64,000 nucleotides of DNA, from the NCBI GenBank assembly GCA_964511385.1, contig CAZEFE010000008.1:62001-126000 (forward strand), read 5' to 3'. The stretch is from CAILHX01 sp964511385 (GTDB lineage: Bacteria > Pseudomonadota > Gammaproteobacteria > Burkholderiales > Methylophilaceae). The notes beneath the pieces are model-generated. The model was not told the origin of the DNA, did no database searches, and was given only the letters and a program-made list of their open reading frames with translations. Both the position numbers and the translations under genes were made by a program. Positions 36,001 through 44,568 of the stretch are shown here, piece after piece (position 1 is the first letter of the stretch; the number at the start of each line of letters is the position of its first letter).

Positions 36001-37533
36001 TTAGCGCCAGAACGGGCGCTGGCCGGCAAACACCTTCCAGGTTTCGGTCATGTGCTCCAGGGTGTGGATGGCGTTGCAGGCGTTCCAGCCGGTGAACAGG
36101 TGGGATACTTCGTCCAGCGCGCGGACGGGGTGCTCGCCGATGATGTCGCGGATCACGCTTTCGGTGGTGGCGATGTCGTTGAGTACGCCGAGTACGCCCT
36201 GCACCTCGGCCAGCGCGCGGATGAAATTCTTGCTGCCGTTGGCCGGGCTGAGGCTGATGAAAAACTCGGCGGCGTAACGCAGTTTCTTGGCGCTGATGCG
36301 GGTCAGGTGGCGTTCTTCCGGGTGCATGTGAATCAGGCGCTCGCCATGCCGTTTCAACTGCTTGTGGCGCTTGGTGAGTACCTGCTGCGCAAGTTCTTTC
36401 ACTGTCAGGCTGGCCGCTTCCGGCAATAGCCAGTGCCCGCCTTCCAGCCATGCGCCGAGCGCCAGCTGCAGCCGGTGATAACGCTGCGAGCGTAGCGCGG
36501 TGCGGACTTCAACATAGGCTTCACCCTGCGCGTGCTGGGCTTTTTCCTGCAGCAGCAGCAGGCCGCGGTGCTTGTGCAATGGCACCATCATCGGCGGCAG
36601 GGTTTCGCTGATGAATACGTCCAGGTTGCGTGCCTTGCCCAGCACGTCGCTGATCCATTTGATGTCGTCGATCAGCTCGACGCTGGTTTCGCGGTTGATT
36701 ACCGCGCCGAACACGGCGAACAGCGAGCGCAGCCGGCGCAGCGCCACCCGCATCTGGTGCACGCCTTCGATGTCGGTGCCGTACAGCACCATGTCGTGGT
36801 TGCCTTGCAGTTGCGCCAGACACTCCCAGGCAATCTGGCGGAAGGCGTCCGCCGCGCTGGCATCCGCCGCCAGCCGGGTTGGGCTGGCTTTCATGATGCC
36901 GGGCGGCTGCGGGCGGTAACAGGCGTAACCGCGCTGTGCCTTGCTGACGTTTTCCAGTTCCAGCGGGATGGTGTTCTGCAGTTCCAGCGCCAGCTCGAAC
37001 AGGCGTACCGGATGGCCGGACTTGATCTCCAGTTCGATTTCGCAAATGGCCTCCCGCTGTACGCCATCCACCACCAGATGGCCGACGTCCAGCGCCAGTT
37101 CGATATGCGTGGCGTCGGGGTAGACCAACTGCCATTCGGTGCGCTGCATGTCGGTGGTGAACACGGGTTTCAGCGCGGCGCGCAACTCCGGCGGGGCAAA
37201 CAGCGCGGCCAGCGCGGGGTCGGGGATCATGGCGATCTTGGTGAAATCGGGGTGGCCGCTGGCGATGATGTCTTCCCATTCGCTGCGCTGATGCAGCCCG
37301 GCCAGCGAACTGCCGCCGCCCTTGACCGCCTGGAACCAGCCGCCGGACATGCGCCGCACGCGCAGGGTGATGTTTTTATCGAGCAGGGTGAGTTCCGGGG
37401 TGTCGTAATAAATGCTGACCAGGCGGCGGGTTCTCGGTTTTTCCGCCAACAGCGGCTTGATGGCCGGGTGCCGCTTCAGACGGGGAATGTCGGCGGCGTT
37501 GATGCGCAGTTTTAGTTCGATTTCGGCCGGCAT
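36001..37533 (-). CDS. CYTH-CHAD domain protein
   Basis: 510 residues. The N-terminal CYTH (triphosphate tunnel metalloenzyme) domain starts EIELKLRI and has further basic/acidic tunnel strands (YYDTPELTL, ITLRVRR, CEIELEIKSG). The C-terminal half is a CHAD domain of antiparallel helices with conserved His (VHQMRVALRRLRSLF, ISAKKLRYAAEFF), which is known to bind polyphosphate. Likely acts on or at polyphosphate or triphosphate. Its ATG overlaps the stop of the ParA-like gene by one base (TGATG). Confidence 0.92.
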   Translation of the reverse strand: MPAEIELKLRINAADIPRLKRHPAIKPLLAEKPRTRRLVSIYYDTPELTLLDKNITLRVRRMSGGWFQAVKGGGSSLAGLHQRSEWEDIIASGHPDFTKIAMIPDPALAALFAPPELRAALKPVFTTDMQRTEWQLVYPDATHIELALDVGHLVVDGVQREAICEIELEIKSGHPVRLFELALELQNTIPLELENVSKAQRGYACYRPQPPGIMKASPTRLAADASAADAFRQIAWECLAQLQGNHDMVLYGTDIEGVHQMRVALRRLRSLFAVFGAVINRETSVELIDDIKWISDVLGKARNLDVFISETLPPMMVPLHKHRGLLLLQEKAQHAQGEAYVEVRTALRSQRYHRLQLALGAWLEGGHWLLPEAASLTVKELAQQVLTKRHKQLKRHGERLIHMHPEERHLTRISAKKLRYAAEFFISLSPANGSKNFIRALAEVQGVLGVLNDIATTESVIRDIIGEHPVRALDEVSHLFTGWNACNAIHTLEHMTETWKVFAGQRPFWR

Positions 37534-38153
37534 CAGTCGGGAATGGCGCTAATCCAGTCCAGCAACGGCGCCCACTGCGGCAAATCGGGGGCGACTTTTG
37601 AGCGCGGCATGTCGAACAGGCTGGTGCCTTGTTCGGCGGCCAGCGCGTAGACCTGGGCGCTGCGCAGGCAGGTGGGCATGGGTAGCCCGGTATCCTGCAA
37701 AAAATTGAGCAGGATGCTGGAGGAACGGGTGCGGGTATCCACGCGCATGCCGACCACGGCGACAAAGGTTTTGTGCTTGCGGACGGCTTTTTCTTCTTCC
37801 AGCACCGCCAGGAAATCGCGGGTGGCGCCGATGTCGAAGGCGGAAGGCTGGATCGGGATGATCACGCAATCCGCCTGTTTGACGATGCCGGACAATTTTT
37901 CGCCATGCACCCCGGCGGGCGAATCCACGATCAGCGTGCCGAATTTTCCGGGCAGCGCTTTGCGCCGGGCGTCATGGCCGTGGATGATCGGCAGTTTGGC
38001 CGGGCGGCGCTGCAGCCACTGCAACGCGGATTGCTGGCGGTCCAGGTCGGCCAGCGTGACGTGCTGGCCCTGGGTGGCGTAATAACCTGCCAGGTTGGTG
38101 GAGAGCGTGGTTTTGCCGCTGCCGCCTTTGGGGTTTGCAATCAGGATGTGCAT
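37533..38153 (-). CDS. ParA-family ATPase
   Basis: 206 residues. Deviant Walker A with the signature lysine (PKGGSGKTT), Walker A' (ADLDRQQSALQWLQRRP) and LIVDSPAGV, as in small ParA/MinD-type partition ATPases of the McdA/ParC-like class. No parB is nearby. The ATG overlaps the sixA stop (TAATG), and it is followed by the CYTH-CHAD gene with a one-base overlap, so the three are translated as a unit. It may position a polyphosphate-linked structure; that is inference from the neighbour. Confidence 0.9.
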   Translation of the reverse strand: MHILIANPKGGSGKTTLSTNLAGYYATQGQHVTLADLDRQQSALQWLQRRPAKLPIIHGHDARRKALPGKFGTLIVDSPAGVHGEKLSGIVKQADCVIIPIQPSAFDIGATRDFLAVLEEEKAVRKHKTFVAVVGMRVDTRTRSSSILLNFLQDTGLPMPTCLRSAQVYALAAEQGTSLFDMPRSKVAPDLPQWAPLLDWISAIPD

Positions 38154-38605
38154 TACAGCAACTCCGGGGTGATGGACGCCTTGAGCACCGTTGCGCCGGC
38201 GCCGTGCCGGTCGCGGCTGGCAAACCACCAGACGGCGCCTTTCTTGACCGACAGGCTGTATTCCGTGTTGCCCAGCAGTTGGGCGGCCACTTCGCCCAGC
38301 GTCGGCTGGTGGCCGACGATCACCACTGTGCCGTCGTGGTCGGGCCACTGCGCGGCATTGAGAATATCCTGTGCCTCCGCCCCCGGAGCCAGGGCGTTGA
38401 CCGTGATAAACTCCTCAGCCAGCGCCTGCGCGGTCTGCTGGGTGCGCAATGCCGGGCTGACCAGGATGCGTGCGTGCTTGGGCAGGCGCGCCTTGAGCCA
38501 GGCCGCCATGTTTTTGGCCTGTACATGGCCTTTGTCGGTGAGTTTGCGCTGCATGTCCGGAAAACCGTCTTCCGCTTCGGCATGACGCCACAGTATCAGT
38601 TCCAT
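38153..38605 (-). CDS. sixA: Phosphohistidine phosphatase SixA
   Basis: 150 residues, histidine-phosphatase fold: catalytic RHAEAE at the N-terminus, SPALRTQQTAQAL, and VGHQPTLGEVAA with the second catalytic His. SixA-type enzymes dephosphorylate phosphohistidine, for instance in phosphotransfer proteins. First gene of the sixA-parA-CYTH/CHAD operon. Divergent from the COG4255-like gene. Confidence 0.94.
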   Translation of the reverse strand: MELILWRHAEAEDGFPDMQRKLTDKGHVQAKNMAAWLKARLPKHARILVSPALRTQQTAQALAEEFITVNALAPGAEAQDILNAAQWPDHDGTVVIVGHQPTLGEVAAQLLGNTEYSLSVKKGAVWWFASRDRHGAGATVLKASITPELL

Positions 38606-38673
38606 AAGCAGGGTTTCATCAAACGGGTATGGTCGAAAAAAGTGAATCTAATCTTAATCCTACAGCGCCTGTC

Positions 38674-39666
38674 ATGAAAGCGAAACATTTGTTGCAACTC
38701 GATGTTTTACTGAAGGGGCTTTCCCCGCAGGCGCTGGCCGCCGTGCCGCAAGATGGCCGGCTGCCAGTGCTGCAGCGCTGGCTGGCCACGGGCCGCAGGG
38801 CGCCGGCGTTCACGGGGGGGGGCGATGCCTGGCTGTGCCAGGCGCTGGGGGTGCCCCGGCAGCAGGATGCCCCGGTCGCGCCGTACGCGGCAGCCGGCGA
38901 TGGCCTGGCGGCAGGGCAGGGCTACTGGCTGTGCGCGGCCCCGGTACACCTGCACCTGGCCCGCGACCGCATGCTGCTGCTGGAAGGGGCGCTGCCGGAC
39001 GTGACGACCGACGAGGCTGAGGCCATGGTTGCATCGATCAATGCGCATTTCCCCGAGATGCAGTTTTTTGCGCCGCATCCCCGGCGCTGGTATGTCCGGC
39101 TGCCTGACGCCGTGCATATGACCACCACGCCGCTGGAGGAAGCGATCGGGCAGGAGGTCAGCCGGGTGTTGCCCGCGGGAGACGCTGCCAGGGCCTGGAC
39201 GGTGCGGCTGAATGAGCTGCAAATGCTGCTGCACCAGCATCCGGTGAACGAGGCGCGCGCCGCCGCGGGCAAGCTGCCGGTGAATAGTCTGTGGTTGTGG
39301 GGCGGCGGCGTAAAACAGCCCGTTGCCGAACACCCTTATACCCAGGTCTGGGGAGATGGCGCCCTGCTGGCGGGATTGGCTGCCAGGCCGATGCCGGCCA
39401 CGGCGGATGTCGCGCTGAACGAAATGGCCGGCCGGGCGCTGCTGGTGCTGGATGTTGCCGAACTGGGCTGGGAGCGGCTGGAACAGCAATGGTTGGCGCC
39501 ATTGGCACAGGCATTGCAGCGCGGCAGGCTGAAACAACTGGATATCCACCTTGCGCACGGCGGCAGGGTGAATACCTGGACCGTCACGCGGCGGGATTAC
39601 TGGAAGTGGTTTTACCGGCGCTTCATGCGCAGGGTGCCCGTGGCGGACACCCTGCGCGGCGATTAG
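38674..39666 (+). CDS. COG4255-like protein (annotated as phosphoglycerate-mutase regulatory protein)
   Basis: About 330 residues. It begins MKAKHLLQLDVL and contains RDRMLLLEGALPDVTTDEA, FAPHPRRWYVRL, INSLWLWGGG-like (VNSLWLWGGG) and VWGDGALLAGLA, which match a betaproteobacterial family often found beside recJ and labelled as related to cofactor-independent phosphoglycerate mutase. No biochemical evidence is known to me. An in-frame ATG at 38629 would leave only 23 bases to sixA; 38674 fits the family N-terminus better. A run of nine G lies at 38814-38822 inside the frame. Its end overlaps the HDOD gene convergently by 4 bases. Confidence 0.75.
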   Translation: MKAKHLLQLDVLLKGLSPQALAAVPQDGRLPVLQRWLATGRRAPAFTGGGDAWLCQALGVPRQQDAPVAPYAAAGDGLAAGQGYWLCAAPVHLHLARDRMLLLEGALPDVTTDEAEAMVASINAHFPEMQFFAPHPRRWYVRLPDAVHMTTTPLEEAIGQEVSRVLPAGDAARAWTVRLNELQMLLHQHPVNEARAAAGKLPVNSLWLWGGGVKQPVAEHPYTQVWGDGALLAGLAARPMPATADVALNEMAGRALLVLDVAELGWERLEQQWLAPLAQALQRGRLKQLDIHLAHGGRVNTWTVTRRDYWKWFYRRFMRRVPVADTLRGD

Positions 39667-40496
39667 TCTCCGCCGCCCAGCGCGTGTTCGATGAACTCGT
39701 CGATGTCTTCTTCTTCGAAACCGAGGTGGTCGGCCAGCATCAGGCGATAGCTTTCCGAGGTGTAACCATCGGGGAAGAAGTTCGGGTCAACCACGTATTC
39801 CGCCAGCAGGGTCACTGCAATCAGTGCGGAAGCCGCGGCTGAAATCTGGCAGTCCGGCGAAAAGATATTGTCGTGGTGGCTGGCAATGGCTTCGCACACT
39901 TCTTCCGGCAGTTCCCAGCTTTTTGCCATCATGTGGCCGACCACGGTGTGGTTGGTGGGGATGTGTTCTTCCTCCACCTGCACAAACGACTTGCTGGTGG
40001 ACACCACGGCGGCTTCGTAAATCTTCTGGTAATTGGGGATGCGCTGCATCATCAGCGGGATGCCGCAGTCGCGGAACAGGCCGAAGGTGTAGGCGGTTTC
40101 CTTGCTGATGCCGGGCAACCGGCTGGCAATCACCATGGACACGTTGGCGACCAGTTCCGCCTTGCCCCAGAACTTGTCCTGCCCTTCGAAGGCTTCATAC
40201 GAACTCTTGAGCGACAGGCCGGTGATGATGCCCTTGATGATGTTGATGCCGAGGATGATGGTGGCCTGCGCCGGCGATTCGATCTTGCGCTTCAGGCCGT
40301 AATAAGGCGAGTTGACCAGTTTCAGCATGGAAACGGAAAGCGCGACGTCCTTGGCGATCAGGTGGCCGATTTTCTGGATGTCCGGGCTTTCCTTGCGGCT
40401 TTCTTCCAGCAGCTCGTTCAATACGGCGGGGCGCGGCGGAATCTTGATGCCGGACAGGATCTTATCGGTTTCCTCTTGCTTCATTGCGGTATTCAT
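39663..40496 (-). CDS. HDOD-domain signalling protein
   Basis: 277 residues, HDOD throughout (about 15-210): IPPRPAVLNELLEE, IAKDVALSVSMLKLVNSPYY, AQATIILGINIIKGII, and TFGLFRDCGIPLMM where HD-GYP enzymes have catalytic HD. It therefore lacks hydrolase residues and is likely a scaffold in signalling. The C-terminus is acidic (FEEEDIDEFIEHALGGGD). Convergent with the COG4255-like gene. Confidence 0.9.
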   Translation of the reverse strand: MNTAMKQEETDKILSGIKIPPRPAVLNELLEESRKESPDIQKIGHLIAKDVALSVSMLKLVNSPYYGLKRKIESPAQATIILGINIIKGIITGLSLKSSYEAFEGQDKFWGKAELVANVSMVIASRLPGISKETAYTFGLFRDCGIPLMMQRIPNYQKIYEAAVVSTSKSFVQVEEEHIPTNHTVVGHMMAKSWELPEEVCEAIASHHDNIFSPDCQISAAASALIAVTLLAEYVVDPNFFPDGYTSESYRLMLADHLGFEEEDIDEFIEHALGGGD

Positions 40497-40633
40497 TACT
40501 GGCTCTCCCGGGATTTAACGCATGCAAGCCCATGCGGTGGTAATTATTTTGATGGCGCATAGTAGCATTGGCATTAAAATCTGACAAAAGCATCAATATC
40601 ACCTTGCCAACCGCAGCACGTTTTGAACCGACC

Positions 40634-42325
40634 ATGGCTAATATCGCCGCGCGCAACTATTCCGAAATCACGGCCAGCGCCCTGGCCGCAACAGGCATAC
40701 ACCCGGTGCTGGCGCGCATCTACGCCGCACGCGGCATCGAAGACGCAGCCCAGTTGGAAACGGCGCTGGGCGCGCTGCTGCCGCCGGATTTGCTCGACAA
40801 CAGCGGGCGCATGGCCAGCCTGCTGGCCGATGCCATCATCCAGAAAAAACGCCTGCTGATCGTCGCCGATTACGATGCCGACGGCGCCACCGCCTGCGCC
40901 GTGGGCGTGCGCGGCTTGCGGCGGTTCGGCGCGGTGGTGGATTACCTAGTGCCCAACCGTTTTGAACACGGCTACGGCCTGACGCCGGAAATCGTGCGGC
41001 TGGCGGCGCAGAAAAAGCCCGACATCATCATCACCGTGGATAACGGTATCGCCAGCGTGGATGGCGTGGCTGAGGCCAACCGGCTGGGAATCCCGGTATT
41101 GGTTACCGACCACCACCTGCCGGGCGATACCCTGCCGGAGGCCGCCTGCATCGTGAACCCCAACGCGCCGGGTTGCGGTTTCCCCAGCAAACACCTGGCC
41201 GGGGTCGGCGTGATGTTTTACGTGCTGATGGCGTTGCGCGCCGAACTGCGCGAGCGCGGCATGTTCGCCGGCGCGGACGAACCCAAGCTGGTGGAACTGC
41301 TGGACATTGTGGCCTTGGGCACGGTGGCCGACGTGGTGCGGCTGGACAACAACAACCGCATCCTGGTGGAACAGGGCCTGCGCCGCATCCGTGCCGGGCG
41401 CGCCTGCCACGGCATCAACGCGCTGTTGAAAACCGCCGGCCGCGACCCGCGCCGCGCCTCCACCTATGACCTGGGTTTTGTCGTCGGGCCGCGCCTGAAT
41501 GCCGCCGGGCGGCTGGAGGACATGGCGCTGGGTATCGAATGCCTGCTGGCGACCGACCCGGCGCTGGCACTACAGTTCGCACAACGGCTGGACGAAATGA
41601 ACCGCGCCCGGCGCGACATTGAAGCTGACATGCACGACACCGCGCTCGCCGCGCTGGAAGACATTGCCCCGGAAAGCGCCTACAGCCTGTGCCTGCTGGA
41701 CGATAGCTGGCACCAGGGGGTGATCGGCATCCTGGCTTCGCGCCTGAAAGAAAAATACCACCGCCCGACGATCATTTTTGCCGCCGTCGGCGACGGCACG
41801 GTAAAAGGCTCCGGGCGCTCGATTGCCGGCCTGCATTTACGGGATGCATTGGATGTGGTGTCCAAGCGCTTCCCCGAACTTATCCTGAAATTCGGCGGCC
41901 ATGCCATGGCGGCCGGCCTGACCGTGCCGGAAGCCTTGTTTTCGCAGTTTCAGGCGGCGTTCGAACAAGTGGTGCAGGAACAACTCACCCCGGCCGACCT
42001 GGAACGGCTGATCGAAACCGACGGCGATTTGCCGGCGCGGCAAGCCAACCTGCAACTGGCGCAGGAGCTGGACCGTGGCGTGTGGGGGCAGGGGTTTGCG
42101 CCGCCGGCGTTTCATAGCCTGTTTGATGTGGTCGGGCAGCGGGTGGTGGGGGAGAAACACCTGAAATTAAGGCTGGCGCGGGAAGGTTGCGAGTTCGACG
42201 CCATGCTGTTTTTCCACGACCAGTTGCTGCCGGAGCGGATCGAGGCGGTGTACCAGTTGGGGGTGAATGAGTACAACGGGCAGCAGACGGCGCAGTTGAT
42301 CGTGCGGCATTGGGAAGCGGCTTGA
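40634..42325 (+). CDS. recJ: Single-stranded-DNA-specific exonuclease RecJ
   Basis: 5'-3' ssDNA exonuclease of the RecFOR pathway. 563 residues: DHH-family motifs VADYDADGATA, DNGIAS and TDHHLPG in the N-terminal lobe, the DHHA1 lobe with GSGRSIAGLHL and KFGGHAMAAGL, and the C-terminal OB-like domain ending NGQQTAQLIVRHWE. The ATG at 40634 (MANIAARNY) is preferred over an upstream in-frame start at 40568, which adds residues the family lacks. Confidence 0.95.
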   Translation: MANIAARNYSEITASALAATGIHPVLARIYAARGIEDAAQLETALGALLPPDLLDNSGRMASLLADAIIQKKRLLIVADYDADGATACAVGVRGLRRFGAVVDYLVPNRFEHGYGLTPEIVRLAAQKKPDIIITVDNGIASVDGVAEANRLGIPVLVTDHHLPGDTLPEAACIVNPNAPGCGFPSKHLAGVGVMFYVLMALRAELRERGMFAGADEPKLVELLDIVALGTVADVVRLDNNNRILVEQGLRRIRAGRACHGINALLKTAGRDPRRASTYDLGFVVGPRLNAAGRLEDMALGIECLLATDPALALQFAQRLDEMNRARRDIEADMHDTALAALEDIAPESAYSLCLLDDSWHQGVIGILASRLKEKYHRPTIIFAAVGDGTVKGSGRSIAGLHLRDALDVVSKRFPELILKFGGHAMAAGLTVPEALFSQFQAAFEQVVQEQLTPADLERLIETDGDLPARQANLQLAQELDRGVWGQGFAPPAFHSLFDVVGQRVVGEKHLKLRLAREGCEFDAMLFFHDQLLPERIEAVYQLGVNEYNGQQTAQLIVRHWEAA

Positions 42326-42370
42326 GTGTGATGCAGGGCGAGGTATCTCCATCAAATGGGGTGTGCACCC

Positions 42371-42432
42371 TGTAGGAGCCCGACTTGTCGGGCGATGTTG
42401 CGAACTATCGCGCAGCAAGTTGCGCTTCTACG
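42371..42432. repeat. REP-like palindrome
   Basis: GTAGGAGC (42372-42379) and GCTTCTAC (42424-42431) are the outer arms, with the inner hairpin GCCCGACTTGTCGGGC (42378-42393). The form GTAGGAGCnnGACTTGTCnnGCGAT is a well-known REP type in Gammaproteobacteria and Betaproteobacteria. It lies between recJ and the ORF6N gene. The remaining 42326-42560 shows no gene. Confidence 0.72.
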
Positions 42433-42560
42433 CCTGCTTTGGATGTAGCCGTTGGCATAGTGAGTGTAGGCGATGGCGGTAATTGTTGGGCTTTGTTACC
42501 GTGTGATTTGGATGCTATCTGCTAGAATTTCTGGGTTAAAAAGCAAAGATAGGGGGCGTG

Positions 42561-43133
42561 ATGAGTATCCCAACAACAGCATTGCGCGTTGAGCAACGCA
42601 TTTTGGTCATCCGTGGTCAAAAGGTGATGATTGATGCCGATCTGGCCGAGCTTTACGGGGTTCCCACCAAAGCCCTCAATCAGGCAGTCAAGCGTAATGC
42701 CGAACGTTTCCCGGCAGATTTCATGTTTCAGTTAACCGCTGACGAGAAAGCGGATGTGGTCACAAATTGTGACCACCTTGCCAGACTCAAATTCTCGAAA
42801 TCGCTCCCCTATGCTTTTACCGAACATGGCGCGATTCAGGCTTCCAATATCCTGGCTTCGCCACAGGCCGTGGAAATGGGGGTGTACGTGGTGCGTGCCT
42901 TCGTCCGTTTGCGTGAGACGCTCGCCTCCAATCGTGAACTGGCTGCCAAACTTGATGCGCTAGAGCAAAAAACGGAATTGCTTGCCGTGCAGCATGAAAC
43001 GCTGAGCAATAACACGCGGGCGCAGTTTAAGCAGGTTTTTGAGGCATTGCGTCAGCTTATGGCACCAGCACCGGAGTCGCACAAGCGACCGATTGGATTT
43101 ATCCCGCCAGAGGAGAAGAAAAAGCCTGGGTAG
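42561..43133 (+). CDS. ORF6N-domain protein
   Basis: 190 residues. The N-terminal ORF6N domain (VEQRILVIRGQKVMIDADLA, ELYGVPTKALNQAVKRNAER, then FPADFMFQLT) is shared with phage antirepressor proteins; YAFTEHGAIQASNILASPQA follows, then a coiled-coil C-terminus (about 120-165). Typical of mobile accessory DNA in bacterial chromosomes; it may be a regulator and its target is not known. SD AGGGGG before the ATG. Flanked on both sides by REP-like palindromes. Confidence 0.88.
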   Translation: MSIPTTALRVEQRILVIRGQKVMIDADLAELYGVPTKALNQAVKRNAERFPADFMFQLTADEKADVVTNCDHLARLKFSKSLPYAFTEHGAIQASNILASPQAVEMGVYVVRAFVRLRETLASNRELAAKLDALEQKTELLAVQHETLSNNTRAQFKQVFEALRQLMAPAPESHKRPIGFIPPEEKKKPG

Positions 43134-43221
43134 CCCGTATACAGCGCAGCGGAATGCGGGGTTATAAAAGGTGGCTATGAAAAGCCCCGTATTCCGCCGC
43201 AAGCGGCTTCATACGGGCTAC
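43131..43221. repeat. 91-base REP palindrome
   Basis: Perfect outer arms GTAGCCCGTAT (43131-43141) and ATACGGGCTAC (43211-43221). Inner arms contain GCGGAATGCGGGG and CCCCGTATTCCGC. It starts at the last codons of the ORF6N gene, whose stop codon lies inside the left arm, and ends just before a RAYT fragment, which is the usual partner of such REP sequences. Confidence 0.8.
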
Positions 43222-43228
43222 GCTTGCT

Positions 43229-43474
43229 ATGTATTGGGCTCTGGGGAACGATGAAGCGAACAGGCAATACCAATACCGCGAGCTATTCAAAGGGCAAATA
43301 GACACGATAAACCTCGATAAGATAAGGGAAGCCACCAATAAAGCCTGGATATTGGGGAGTGAGCATTTTAAGGAAAGAATTGCCACACAACTCAACCGCA
43401 GGGGTGATAAGCTGGCGAAAGGCGGTGATAGGAAATCAGATGAATATCAAAAACGGAAAATCAATCGAGTCTGA
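43229..43474 (+). pseudogene. REP-associated transposase, C-terminal remnant (second subtype)
   Basis: 81 codons reading EANRQYQYRELFKGQIDTIN, LDKIREATNKAWILGSEHFK, ERIATQLNRRGDKLAKGGD and ending INRV. This is the C-terminal tail of the RAYT subtype whose members end NKAWxLGxxxFxxRI...GGDRRS. The catalytic Tyr/HUH half is missing. It differs from the VKHGLVKQ subtype at 22.9 and 23.7 kb. The degenerate motif GTCTGACCCTATTGA lies across its stop. Confidence 0.8.
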
Positions 43475-43479
43475 CCCTA

Positions 43480-44118
43480 TTGATTCCTCAATGGGAAATC
43501 AACCGTCGGGAGGCGTATGATACGTGGCATTATCAGCAGTCGAACAACACCAGTCAGTCGCTGCCCTTTTTGGGAGGCCTCACCTCAGGTAGCATGCTTG
43601 CAACCGCCGGACTGTCAACAAGAACAATCGTCGGCATTGGTGCGGTATCTGGCGGTGGGTTTGATGTTGCCGGACAGTATGTGGAAACGAATGGCTTCAC
43701 AACCGGCAAGTACAGATGGGAGCAAACAGCCGTGGCAACTGTCACGGGGGGCTGGGCGGCGCCATATGCGGTTAGCTATGGCGCACTGGGCAACATGCTA
43801 CTTGGTTCGGGGGTAAGTGTGGTCAACGCGGAGTTCGGCAATTTGTATTACCAGGGTGACGGCACCTTTACGCAGAAAAACTTGGGCTGGGAAGCTTTAA
43901 AAGGAGCGGGGGGTGGATATATAAGCTATCGTGCAGGCAATTACATAACGAATATATTAGCAAAACCGATTAACCCTAATATTTCTATACTGCTCCAGAA
44001 TTACGACTCCCCTTATCCCATGCTGACCGGAAATGCTATTAGCAGCGCAGTCTCCGGGCCTGTGCCAATCGTTGCGGACAAGGCCAAGGATTATTACTTC
44101 CCTCAGGATAAGAAATGA
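43480..44118 (+). CDS. Candidate orphan toxin C-terminal module, glycine-rich hydrophobic
   Basis: 212 residues from the TTG at 43480; no SD is obvious and the true start is unsure. Long Gly/Ala/Ser hydrophobic segments (GGLTSGSMLATAGLS, IVGIGAVSGGGFDVAGQYVE, ATVTGGWAAPYAVSYGALGN, MLLGSGVSVVNAEFG) resemble the C-terminal region of large contact-dependent inhibition or haemagglutinin proteins. The large N-terminal part is absent, so this may be an orphan toxin fragment or a cassette. A small membrane protein gene overlaps its stop by 4 bases, the pattern expected for an immunity gene. Toxicity is inferred only. Confidence 0.6.
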   Translation: MIPQWEINRREAYDTWHYQQSNNTSQSLPFLGGLTSGSMLATAGLSTRTIVGIGAVSGGGFDVAGQYVETNGFTTGKYRWEQTAVATVTGGWAAPYAVSYGALGNMLLGSGVSVVNAEFGNLYYQGDGTFTQKNLGWEALKGAGGGYISYRAGNYITNILAKPINPNISILLQNYDSPYPMLTGNAISSAVSGPVPIVADKAKDYYFPQDKK

Positions 44119-44429
44119 GGGAGAGAATTTACCTCTGCAAGTTTGATAAATGGCTTTCTGAAAAGCTGGAGGAGGAGTCATGGACATCCATTGTTTTGGA
44201 TGTTGCCGGACTGGCGATTGTGTATCCACTGATGTACTACCTACCGCAAATTGCGTTTTACGTTAATGGTGCGGTCATCCCGGAAAAACACCATTACGGC
44301 TGGACCATGAAATGGTTTGGTTTTTTGTGTCTGGGGGTGGTTTTCCTGATGGTTCTGAAAATCATCCGATTGCTGCGGAAGAGAAAAACAATCTGGAAAA
44401 TTGATGATGAATTCCACGATGGTGTCTAG
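44115..44429 (+). CDS. Small two-helix membrane protein, candidate immunity protein
   Basis: 104 residues with two transmembrane helices (about 25-45, WTSIVLDVAGLAIVYPLMYY, and 70-88, MKWFGFLCLGVVFLMVLKII) and a charged tail RLLRKRKTIWKIDDEFHDG. Starts at an ATG overlapping the stop of the glycine-rich gene. Integral-membrane immunity proteins are known for membrane-acting CDI toxins; here the role is inferred from gene order. Confidence 0.65.
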   Translation: MRERIYLCKFDKWLSEKLEEESWTSIVLDVAGLAIVYPLMYYLPQIAFYVNGAVIPEKHHYGWTMKWFGFLCLGVVFLMVLKIIRLLRKRKTIWKIDDEFHDGV

Positions 44430-44568
44430 CCCGGTAGGGTTGGCAACTCATTGCCCACGCGTTGATCGGTGGGTTACGGCGCTTTGATCCTGACGTCACC
44501 CGACACATCAATCACGAAGCCGAAGCAAAATCATACGCACTCGCTGGCACACTATCCAAGCGCGATGG

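Noticed and set aside
44430..44568. Possible remnant of a haemagglutinin or transposase gene (frame with HALIGGLRRFDPDV)
   Set aside because: The stretch is too short and its resemblance too weak to assign.
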